In this document: piece by piece, positions 27,760 to 33,919 of the stretch
Layout: every line of letters starts with the position of its first letter
How positions within the stretch are numbered: position 1 is the stretch's first letter
IMG/VR virus record: IMGVR_UViG_3300027770_000162
Location: 1 to 33,919 of that record
Reading direction: 5' to 3' (one strand)
Source: a virus
Length of the DNA stretch: 33,919 nt
The notes under the pieces: generated by a model
Seen by the model: the letters and a program-made list of their open reading frames with translations, nothing else
Database searches by the model: none
What the model was told of the DNA's origin: nothing
Translations under genes and position numbers: made by a program

Positions 27760-29144
27760 AGCAGCATCAGCACTTCTTCGTCGTCCAGATCAAGGTACGC
27801 TTGCCAAAGCTGTTCGGCGCGTTCTACGTCCGCAAGCAGCTTGTCGTAATTGATGAATGGGTCATGGCGTTTGTTGTTTGGCGGCTTAATGTACGGCGCG
27901 GCGATTTGTTCCGCAACATCAGGCTTTCCCTCAACCAGACGCTCGTAGGCATGAATGATTTCCGACCTCTTGCGCTTTGACCGGGCCTTGTCTTCTTCAA
28001 ACTTCTTTTTGAGGTAGTCGCCGTCATGCGTGTCGATGACGATGATTGGCGATGCGGTATAGGTGATGTCTGCCGTCTGCCCCGTCAGGGCGTAGGTGCC
28101 GTTTTGCGCCGTAATCGCGTAATTGACGGCGGCTGCGTAGGTGATAGTCGCCGTCTGCCCCGTCAGGGCGTAAGTGCCGTTTTGCGCCGTGATGACGTAG
28201 TTGGGCGCATAGGTAATTGTCGCCGTCTTGCCGGTGAGCGCATAGGTGCCGTTTTGCGCGGTTATCGCATAATCGTTGGGCGGGCTGGCGGCGAACGGAA
28301 CAGCCGCAAATGGCGAGAAGCCGAACAGGTGGCTGTTCGGTGGCGTAGCTATAGCCGTTACCGAAAACGTGCCAGACGATGTAAATGTGTGCACCGTGTA
28401 ACTGCCGTCGGTCGTGATGGTCCCGCCAGTGATGGTCAGGCCCGTGCCGTCTGCGGTCAGGTAGCGGACGATGACGATACCGGACCCGCCTGCCGCGCCT
28501 GCCGCGGCGTTACCGCCGCCACCACCACCCCCACCCCTATTAGCTGTTCCGGCGACACCACCGACGGCGTTGTTGCCGCCAGCCCCGCCACCGCCAGCCC
28601 CGCCAGCGCCGCCGGTTCCGCCCATATAGACGCCGCCACCGCCACCGCCCGCATAGGTTACGGACGCGCCGCTGATAGATGATGCCGTGCCCGCGCCTCC
28701 CACGCCGCCTACGGTTGACGTTCCATTGCCGCCGACCGCGCCCGCGCCGCCGCCCGCTCCGGCACCGTAATTGCCGCCGATATACATGATACCGCCGTTA
28801 TTACCCTGCCCGGCGGTTCCGGTCCCTGCGGTGTTGCCGTTGTTGCGCCCACCGCCGCCAGAGCCGCCATTGCCCCCGATGCCCGCCGTGAAGCCAGCGC
28901 CTAAGCCGCCGCCCTCTGACGTAATGGTGGCAAATACCGAATCGCCCCCTTTTGCGCCGGGGGCGGGGCTGCTTGATCCACCGCCCGCGCCGCCAGCACC
29001 AACCGTGACGGTGTAAGAGCCTGTCGTGACCGAATAGTCGTAAGCCGCGTTAGACCTATACCCACCAGCGCCGCCGCCGGGGCCGGTGGTTCCCCCGCCA
29101 CCCCCACCACCAGCAACAACCAGATACCAGACGTTGAACGCCAT
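27756..29144 (-). CDS. Glycine-rich adhesin-like protein with tandem repeats and unrelated C-terminal domain (462 aa)
   Basis: A 462-residue protein in three parts. Residues 1-260 are a glycine-rich region (runs like AGGGGGGGTTGPGGGAGGY) ending in VHTFTSSGTFSV, the signature of phage Gly-rich adhesin domains that may form polyglycine-II bundles. Residues 295-365 hold three near-identical tandem repeats of the type YAITAQNGTYALTGQTATIT. Residues 370-462 are a charged helical domain (YLKKKFEEDKARSKRKR, LLADVERAEQLWQAYLDLDD) unlike the rest. Receptor recognition is likely for the first part. The combination, and its place between scaffold and portal genes, are unusual. Confidence 0.65.
   Translation of the reverse strand: MAFNVWYLVVAGGGGGGGTTGPGGGAGGYRSNAAYDYSVTTGSYTVTVGAGGAGGGSSSPAPGAKGGDSVFATITSEGGGLGAGFTAGIGGNGGSGGGGRNNGNTAGTGTAGQGNNGGIMYIGGNYGAGAGGGAGAVGGNGTSTVGGVGGAGTASSISGASVTYAGGGGGGVYMGGTGGAGGAGGGGAGGNNAVGGVAGTANRGGGGGGGGNAAAGAAGGSGIVIVRYLTADGTGLTITGGTITTDGSYTVHTFTSSGTFSVTAIATPPNSHLFGFSPFAAVPFAASPPNDYAITAQNGTYALTGKTATITYAPNYVITAQNGTYALTGQTATITYAAAVNYAITAQNGTYALTGQTADITYTASPIIVIDTHDGDYLKKKFEEDKARSKRKRSEIIHAYERLVEGKPDVAEQIAAPYIKPPNNKRHDPFINYDKLLADVERAEQLWQAYLDLDDEEVLMLL
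28056..28275 (-). repeat. Three tandem repeats encoding a 22-24 residue beta unit
   Basis: Three copies of about 66-72 bases encode (Y)(A/V)ITAQNGTYALTG(K/Q)TA(T/D)ITY. The first two copies from the low-coordinate side are nearly identical in DNA (both have CCGTCTGCCCCGTCAGGGCG), while the third differs more. They encode a stretch of the adhesin-like protein and are not CRISPR repeats, because no unique spacers exist. Confidence 0.75.
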
Positions 29145-29146
29145 GT

Positions 29147-29236
29147 TTAGCCCCCCGTATCAGGAGGCAGCGTTTCTTCTTCTGGCGGCGGTGCGGTGAT
29201 GATGGCGATCCAGTTATCGAATCGGGACTGCTTCAT
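29147..29236 (-). CDS. Short frame (29 aa) or C-terminus of the preceding gene via frameshift
   Basis: From the first in-frame ATG (29236) this frame encodes MKQSRFDNWIAIITAPPPEE and a short Pro/Gly end, and it stops 2 bases before the adhesin ATG. Coding-like sequence extends upstream in the same register (DDRGLSDAEIEA) without any start codon, up to the stop of the 29271-29585 gene. A +1 shift at that stop would join the two into one protein of about 145 residues. Programmed shift, sequence error and a true micro-gene are all possible. Confidence 0.4.
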   Translation of the reverse strand: MKQSRFDNWIAIITAPPPEEETLPPDTGG

Positions 29237-29270
29237 GGCTTCGATTTCAGCATCAGACAGGCCGCGGTCA

Positions 29271-29585
29271 TCATCCGGCCATAACCTCTGAGAAGGCCTC
29301 GGCCTTGGCAATAACGTCCGCGCCCATCGATGGAAAGCCCATCGTCTGAAGGTGTTCGTCCATCGCGGTGAACTGGTCGGCAATGGACGTAAAGATGGGT
29401 TCTGCGCCCTTTTCCACCGCATCAAGGTTTATCGGAACGGTCGGGTTAACCGTGGTGCGGTGATAGCCCATGTCGAGGACCGTGCCGGTCACAGTGTCGA
29501 TGGCCTGTTTGATGACCCGAAGGCCGACCATTCCGTCGCTGTCAATTTCGATGCGGTATTTGGGCAGTTGCAGTTCGAGCGCCAT
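29271..29585 (-). CDS. Hypothetical head-module protein (104 aa)
   Basis: A 104-residue protein starting MALELQLPKYRIEIDSDGMV. The first 35 residues are beta-like. The remainder is helical (DAVEKGAEPIFTSIADQF, MGADVIAKAEAFSEVMAG). No family recognised. AGGATC precedes the ATG. The frame stops at TGATGA; see the 29147-29236 entry for a possible continuation in another frame. Confidence 0.6.
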   Translation of the reverse strand: MALELQLPKYRIEIDSDGMVGLRVIKQAIDTVTGTVLDMGYHRTTVNPTVPINLDAVEKGAEPIFTSIADQFTAMDEHLQTMGFPSMGADVIAKAEAFSEVMAG

Positions 29586-29594
29586 GATCTGATC

Positions 29595-30434
29595 CTATGT
29601 GTTGTAGGTGAAGGAGCCACGGATGTAGTTGGCCCCCACCACAAAGTTGGTGTCGGTCATACTGTTGGCAGCCCCGTCGACCAGCAGGTTCATGGCCGTT
29701 GGGTTGCCGATGTTGATGTAAAAGCCGGGATAGGTAATGCTTGTGAGCTTCTCAGTGTAGCCTAGGCAGCCACCCATCGCGTTTGCGGTAGAGAATGGCA
29801 GGCCCGCCAATGTTGCCGCGCCCGTACTCGATCCCTTGGTGAGCGTCTGGAGATTCCAGCCCGCCGTAACCACATTGCCAACCTTCGTGTACCAGCCGAC
29901 TTGCAGGGTCCATGTCATGCCGGTGCTGCCGCCGCCAAAGGTCAGGGCGGGCGTCCACGTTCCCTCCTCATAATCGTCGAGGGTGTTGGCATTGGCCGAG
30001 GCGTTTTGCGAGGCGGGGAACTTGATCTGACCGGCAGACGCGCCGGAAATGTCCACCAAGGCGCTGGCAGTCGTTGTGCCTGTAAGGGTTGTCGTATCGA
30101 ATGTGGGGGTGGCCCCAGCCGTGGTCGTAACGGCGGTGCGTTCAGTCGGCAGCGTCACAAGAACATTCTTGGTGCCAGCAGAGAAGTTGACGGCAGAGTT
30201 TGCGTTGCTGGACGACAGCACCGTGGTTCGTGCAAGTGTAGGCCCCGTAGTAGCGTAGGTGCCTATCCCGACTTCCCACTCTGTCCCGGCAGCGATGGCG
30301 TAGTATGTCGTGTTGCCGTTGCCGATAACGGAGAAGTTTTGATACCCGGTGGGCGCAGTACCGCTAAGGGTTACAGTGCCTGTCCCCGTGGTGGTGGTCG
30401 TATCCTGTACGCGGTTTGCTAGGACTAGGGCCAT
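29595..30434 (-). CDS. Fibre-like / surface structural protein (279 aa)
   Basis: A 279-residue Thr/Gly/Ala-rich protein starting MALVLANRVQDTTTTTGTGT, a start common to phage surface proteins that carry a small beta domain (TGYQNFSVIGNGNTTYYAIA, GPTLARTTVLSSSN). Then comes DDYEEGTWTPALTFGGGST, a known opening of phage receptor-binding tips, followed by a beta C-terminal domain. It probably forms a fibre or appendage on head or tail. It is located two genes downstream of the portal, far from the main tail fibre gene. Confidence 0.6.
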   Translation of the reverse strand: MALVLANRVQDTTTTTGTGTVTLSGTAPTGYQNFSVIGNGNTTYYAIAAGTEWEVGIGTYATTGPTLARTTVLSSSNANSAVNFSAGTKNVLVTLPTERTAVTTTAGATPTFDTTTLTGTTTASALVDISGASAGQIKFPASQNASANANTLDDYEEGTWTPALTFGGGSTGMTWTLQVGWYTKVGNVVTAGWNLQTLTKGSSTGAATLAGLPFSTANAMGGCLGYTEKLTSITYPGFYINIGNPTAMNLLVDGAANSMTDTNFVVGANYIRGSFTYNT

Positions 30435-30442
30435 TGGTAATC

Positions 30443-30859
30443 CTACGTCGCTTGGAAGACGCCATTGGTGGCGTCAAGGGTGACGGTGACTGTCTCGCCA
30501 GCGGCTACAGCTTGGCTTGCGCCATAATCCCAATATGCCACCGGGATCAGGTTGGTGAAGTTATAGAGGATGGCATAGCGGAACGTGAAGCCTGCGCCCG
30601 TCGCCGTCCATGCGGTCGGGCTTGCCAAAACCAGCTTGTAGGTGCCGGATGTCTGCGTGGCAGTCGTTATTGCTGTGGTGTTGCCGCCAGCCGTGTAGCC
30701 GCCAGCCGTAGCCAGATCGGTAGTTCCCGCCGTGAAGGTCGTATTAGCCACGTTGACGGTATTGGATAGGGCCACTTTCCAAGTGTCGGTGCCGGAATTG
30801 ATTGCTTCAAATAACGGCTCAATGGCTGCGGTGTATTTAACGTATGATGCGACGGTCAT
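30443..30859 (-). CDS. Beta-rich structural protein next to portal (138 aa)
   Basis: A 138-residue protein starting MTVASYVKYTAAIEPLFEAI and continuing with TWKVALSNTVNVANTTFTAG, YKLVLASPTAWTATGAGFTF and RYAILYNFTNLIPVAYWDYG. This is a strand-rich, low-charge pattern resembling a family of small phage proteins annotated only as structural. The ATG overlaps the portal stop (ATGA). Likely a virion component; role unknown. Confidence 0.6.
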   Translation of the reverse strand: MTVASYVKYTAAIEPLFEAINSGTDTWKVALSNTVNVANTTFTAGTTDLATAGGYTAGGNTTAITTATQTSGTYKLVLASPTAWTATGAGFTFRYAILYNFTNLIPVAYWDYGASQAVAAGETVTVTLDATNGVFQAT

Positions 30860-33162
30860 TGCATGGTTCCCGATTGAACGACTTCTACCCCGACAGCTCG
30901 CCCATCAGGACCGCGCACGATGCGTTTGGGCGCAAGAGCCATTCTTGCGAGTTCCTCTGACCGCTGCAAGGCCCCCTGCGTTGTCTGCATCATCTGCTCA
31001 TGCATATCAGCCACATGGTTGTGCAGGGCCGCGACATTGTTGGCGTTTTGCTCAACGCGGCCAGTCAGGGCTTCAATCACCGTGTTTTTAGCCGCGTCTT
31101 CGGCTTCCATCATGGCAACGTCAATTCCGGGGTTGGCTCCAATCCGAGCGACCATAATCTTTGTCGCCGCGTCGAGATCGGCCTTCCAACGGTCGAATTG
31201 TTCTTGCATAGACAATTCTTGCATTTTCAGATTGGCTTCGTGCTGCTGCTTGCTGGATTCAAGCTGCTGGGCAAGCTGGGCCTTCATCTGCTCAATCTGC
31301 ATATCAGCTTGCATCTTGGCCTGCTCCATTTGCACATCAGCCTGCATCTTGGCCTGAGCGGCTTGCTGCTCTGCCTGCATCTTCATCATTTCAGGATTGG
31401 GCGGCGGGTTCTGTTGAGCCTGTTGAGCCTTGGCGCTCAGAGCCTGAAGGGCAACGTCAATCGTGCCTTCAATCTGTTTGGCTTGCTTGAACCCGCCAAT
31501 GCCGAACTTCATGATGTCCATGAGGGTTGGCACCATTTCAGGGCTGGCCTGACCAGCAGGGACAGCTTCACGCATGAAGTTCGAGAAGGCGTTAAGGAAC
31601 TCAACGCGGTCGGCTTTGTTCTGGTTCTCGTCAAGCTGCACCAAGCTGTCAGACGCAACCTCGATGCGAAACGCCCGCAGCGGGCTGTCCTGAAGCAGTT
31701 GCAGGGCTTGCGGAATCAGTTGCTTGTCAGCGTCAGACATCTGTGCCGCAGCGGCATATTCGAGGATCGTCTGCGGCTGGAACTTGGTGCAGATGATCTG
31801 GGCCTTCAGGCGAAGCAGTTCTGAGGCGAACAGGGCCACCGTTTCCTGCATCGAACGCAGTCTCAGGCCCGCGTACTGGCCTTTGATTTGCTGGGCCGTG
31901 GCCGTCTCAGACGCCGCCGTATTGCCGCGAATGATGTCGGAAATGCCGGTAATTTCGTAGATTTGGCCCTTGATCTGCTGTTGCGCCTGATAACACTGAA
32001 TTAGGGCGTTAGCGAGCGTGTCGATGGGCAGAAGGTCGATGGAGCCTTTCAAGCCGCCCTTTTCGGAGAACGCCATCCACTTATCAACGGGGATGAGGGT
32101 ATTGTTGTCGCCTTCAGTCAGCAGGCGTTGCAAGGCGGGCTGTGAAGCGTCGTAAACGCCGCGCACTCGCAGGGCCTTAACCAGACCGTCGATGCGGTCG
32201 GTGAGGATGTCGAGTTCGTTGGCTTGGTCTTGGTACAGAACAAAGTCAGGAACCGGCACAAGACTGTCGCTGGTCGTCGTCGCATACAGCGGCTTGGGGC
32301 AAGGGAAGAAGCCCTCCAACTCAAGCGGGTCGTCACGGTCGTCAAGCATTTCGGGGTAGGATTCGGTGAACCAGTAAACCCGGCCCTTTTCCTTGTCCCA
32401 AAGCTCGCAGACCTTGGCCTTGTCGTTGGTTTTGTTCGTCTGGGCGTATTTGTTGAGCTGCTCAGGGCTGGAGTCGAGCGGCACCTTCTTGGCAAGTTCG
32501 TCGCCGAACCGCTCTTTCAGCGCCTCCTCTGACATATAGACCCAGCGCCAGACCTTTGTAACTTCTTCCCATGTGCGCGCTACGGAATGGCCGAAGTCCT
32601 TCCAGTGGATGTAATCGGTTGGGGCGCACTCATACTCAATTTCTTCTGGCTGGTCTTCCATGCCCGAAGTCTGGTTATGAATGTCGCCGTACTCGTCGCC
32701 CTCATTCTCAACGTCTTCGGTGATCTGATAGCCATCTTCCGGTACGTCCTGCTTCCTGATGTGCGGATCGTACCGCACCCAAGCCACGCCGCGACCGCCA
32801 AGAAAACGGTCCTCCACCGCATTACGCATAGAGGCGCGGAAGTCGGGATAGTGTTCAATCTCGTAGTCCAGAGCGCGTTCGATCAACAGGGACGCAACCC
32901 GGCCAACGGGGTCGTTGTCGCCAAAGCGGCGAGACACATCCGCCTTGGGCAGTTTGGCGTAGACAGCCGGGACAAGCGTTTGCACGTTTGACCACAGGAT
33001 GTTGAAGCGCGCCGTCTCGTTGCCCGTGGACCCGCGTGTGTCATCGCGATAGCGGCGGATGATCTTGGTGACGCGGGCGTCCCACTTCTTGAACTCGTTA
33101 TCGTACTGATGAACGCAAGTCAGAAGGCGGTTAACGGGTGAGGAGACGGGTTCCATCGTCAT
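30856..33162 (-). CDS. P22-type portal protein (768 aa)
   Basis: A 768-residue protein, the size of P22-like portals (about 700-750). It has WDARVTKIIRRYRDD, NILWSNVQTLVPAVYAKLPK, RASMRNAVEDRFLGGRGVAW, TESYPEMLDDRDDP, LYQDQANELDILTDRIDGL and GNTAASETATAQQIKGQY. A C-terminal Met/Gln-rich coiled coil (about 590-690) and a final helical barrel-like end follow. The dodecameric portal is the DNA channel at the capsid vertex. The start at 33162 is fixed by an ATGA overlap with the upstream gene; a longer version from 33222 would merely read through that gene in another frame. Confidence 0.8.
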   Translation of the reverse strand: MTMEPVSSPVNRLLTCVHQYDNEFKKWDARVTKIIRRYRDDTRGSTGNETARFNILWSNVQTLVPAVYAKLPKADVSRRFGDNDPVGRVASLLIERALDYEIEHYPDFRASMRNAVEDRFLGGRGVAWVRYDPHIRKQDVPEDGYQITEDVENEGDEYGDIHNQTSGMEDQPEEIEYECAPTDYIHWKDFGHSVARTWEEVTKVWRWVYMSEEALKERFGDELAKKVPLDSSPEQLNKYAQTNKTNDKAKVCELWDKEKGRVYWFTESYPEMLDDRDDPLELEGFFPCPKPLYATTTSDSLVPVPDFVLYQDQANELDILTDRIDGLVKALRVRGVYDASQPALQRLLTEGDNNTLIPVDKWMAFSEKGGLKGSIDLLPIDTLANALIQCYQAQQQIKGQIYEITGISDIIRGNTAASETATAQQIKGQYAGLRLRSMQETVALFASELLRLKAQIICTKFQPQTILEYAAAAQMSDADKQLIPQALQLLQDSPLRAFRIEVASDSLVQLDENQNKADRVEFLNAFSNFMREAVPAGQASPEMVPTLMDIMKFGIGGFKQAKQIEGTIDVALQALSAKAQQAQQNPPPNPEMMKMQAEQQAAQAKMQADVQMEQAKMQADMQIEQMKAQLAQQLESSKQQHEANLKMQELSMQEQFDRWKADLDAATKIMVARIGANPGIDVAMMEAEDAAKNTVIEALTGRVEQNANNVAALHNHVADMHEQMMQTTQGALQRSEELARMALAPKRIVRGPDGRAVGVEVVQSGTMQ

Positions 33163-33485
33163 CAGGCCGAGAAGATGCCAACGGCCATGACTTCGGAGCC
33201 AGCGCCGGTTGTGATTTTCCATGCACCGTTAGCCGACACGGCGTTTATCTCGACGTTATAGACGCCGATACCGCCGCCGGGGCTGTTGGGCAGGATGGTG
33301 TGCGTCAGGATGCCAGCGCCCGTGCCGTCAACAATCTGCACAGCAGCCGTAGCGGCAGTCGATACGGTGATGATGATGCGGTGTAGGTAATCACCTACCG
33401 CACCTGTTGTGCCTAGCACTTGCGCGGTTGAGGATGCCGCAACGTGTTCGTACTGGTAGCGATATGGATTTGATACGCCGCTCAT
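33162..33485 (-). CDS. Small beta-rich structural protein between terminase and portal (107 aa)
   Basis: A 107-residue protein starting MSGVSNPYRYQYEHVAASST. Strand-like segments (LHRIIITVSTAATAAVQIVD, GVYNVEINAVSANGAWKITT, GSEVMAVGIFSA) and few charges suggest a beta-sandwich, as in decoration proteins. The ATG at 33485 is in an ATGA overlap with the terminase stop, better than an upstream start at 33521. Its place between terminase and portal is uncommon for a decoration gene. Confidence 0.6.
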   Translation of the reverse strand: MSGVSNPYRYQYEHVAASSTAQVLGTTGAVGDYLHRIIITVSTAATAAVQIVDGTGAGILTHTILPNSPGGGIGVYNVEINAVSANGAWKITTGAGSEVMAVGIFSA

Positions 33486-33919
33486 ATTCTCAGCCTCCTT
33501 GGCTTTCTCTGTGCGGCCCACATATCGTTCAGTGTGGCCGTGTTGCCGGGTCCGACCATGAGCGGTCGATCCGTGTTGATTACCAGCTTGGGCGGCTCAT
33601 TGCGCCAAGCTACCGCCAGCATACGAAACGCATCCGCAGCGTGGCTCGTCCAGTCGTGCCGGGGGGTCGCCCTGTACGCCTTCTTGTCCTCGTCGTACTC
33701 ACGCTGATACTGGCGCAGCGATTCAATGCCCGAATGGCACTTTTCCTGATCGAAATACACACGCGGCATCATCATGCGCGTGGCCTGAATCCCGTCCTGA
33801 ACGCTCAAATCAGGCACAATCGCCAGATTCTGCATCCCCAGATACTCGCCCATCTGTTCGATGATCGACTTGCCCTGCGCCGCCAGCGTCTTGGCCTTGG
33901 CGTCGTGCGGCAGGAAGTG
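33482..33919 (-). CDS. terL: Terminase large subunit, C-terminal nuclease part (partial)
   Basis: 145 residues are visible and the gene continues beyond the right edge. The nuclease-domain phrases HFLPHDAKAKTLAAQGKSII, then RMMMPRVYFDQEKCHSGIES and TPRHDWTSHAADAFRMLAVA match the RNase H-like C-terminus of large terminases. D, H and D residues in HDA and SHAADAFR are typical active-site or structural acids. The protein cuts concatemeric DNA for packaging. Its ATPase half and start are not in the window. It ends in an ATGA overlap with the next gene. Confidence 0.8.
   Translation of the reverse strand, partial: HFLPHDAKAKTLAAQGKSIIEQMGEYLGMQNLAIVPDLSVQDGIQATRMMMPRVYFDQEKCHSGIESLRQYQREYDEDKKAYRATPRHDWTSHAADAFRMLAVAWRNEPPKLVINTDRPLMVGPGNTATLNDMWAAQRKPRRLRI

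Noticed and set aside
28056-28275. Possible CRISPR-like repeat array
   Set aside because: Three tandem units keep one reading frame and encode a conserved peptide repeat; there are no unique spacers and no cas genes.
31000-31824. 274-residue plus-strand frame opposite the portal
   Set aside because: Leu/His-rich antisense shadow of the Gln/Lys coiled-coil codons, with no start signals.
33163-33222. 20-residue N-terminal extension of the portal
   Set aside because: It lies inside the upstream gene in another register (Arg/Trp/His-rich), while the ATG at 33162 forms a standard ATGA overlap.
1-33919. Integrase, attachment sites, tRNA genes and insertion sequences
   Set aside because: No tyrosine or serine recombinase motif, transposase, cloverleaf or terminal repeats were recognised on either strand by eye. 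A formal tRNA scan was not possible.

Overview
The window is most of a double-stranded DNA tailed-phage genome, or a prophage or phage contig, and almost every base is coding. The gene set points to a short-tailed (podovirus-like) virion. There is a large P22-type portal, an acidic scaffold, a coat protein, a head-tail adaptor, a beta-rich nozzle-like tail protein, two large Ala/Gln-rich putative ejection proteins and several fibre-like proteins. I see no tape measure, sheath or baseplate genes. The host is most likely an alphaproteobacterium, because the phage carries a GcrA-family regulator (2532-3047), a family essentially restricted to that class. No integrase, tRNA gene, CRISPR array or insertion sequence was seen. 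Lifestyle therefore stays open, although a small repressor-like gene with a dyad-rich divergent region is present.

The layout has three blocks. (1) 1-3047, plus strand: very small early-type genes. The first few are separated by perfect hairpins, each followed by a near-identical leader and ribosome-binding site. The rest are joined by 4-base stop/start overlaps and end with gcrA. (2) 3040-10737: a minus-strand repressor-like gene and a primase/ATPase gene are divergent from a plus-strand replication/recombination operon. That operon encodes a Sak4-like ATPase, a DUF669-type protein, a Cas4-like nuclease, an Hjc-like nuclease, a PAPS-reductase-like enzyme, two tiny calcium-loop-like proteins, a secreted protein and an Ala/Trp-rich repeat protein. 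(3) 33919-10712, minus strand: the late operon. It runs from the terminase C-terminus (cut by the window edge) through portal, beta-rich structural and adhesin genes, scaffold, coat, decoration-like protein, a large glycosyltransferase/methyltransferase fusion, adaptor, nozzle, acetyltransferase, S74-type tail protein, ejection proteins and fibre to a lysis cassette (TM proteins plus an M15 endolysin).

The early and late blocks meet tail to tail at 10712-10737. The early region also ends tail to tail with the primase gene at 3040-3047. The start of the terminase gene and any small terminase lie outside the window, or across the join if the genome is circularly permuted.

The most unusual elements are four. 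The 655-residue glycosyltransferase / MptE-like / methyltransferase fusion sits inside the virion gene cluster. The hairpin-leader-gene cassettes repeat three times at the left end. A PAPS-reductase cassette is flanked by 32-bp direct repeats exactly 1080 bp apart, so a clean in-frame excision is conceivable. A possible +1 frameshift lies near 29271. All functional calls rest on motif reading by eye; no database search was run.
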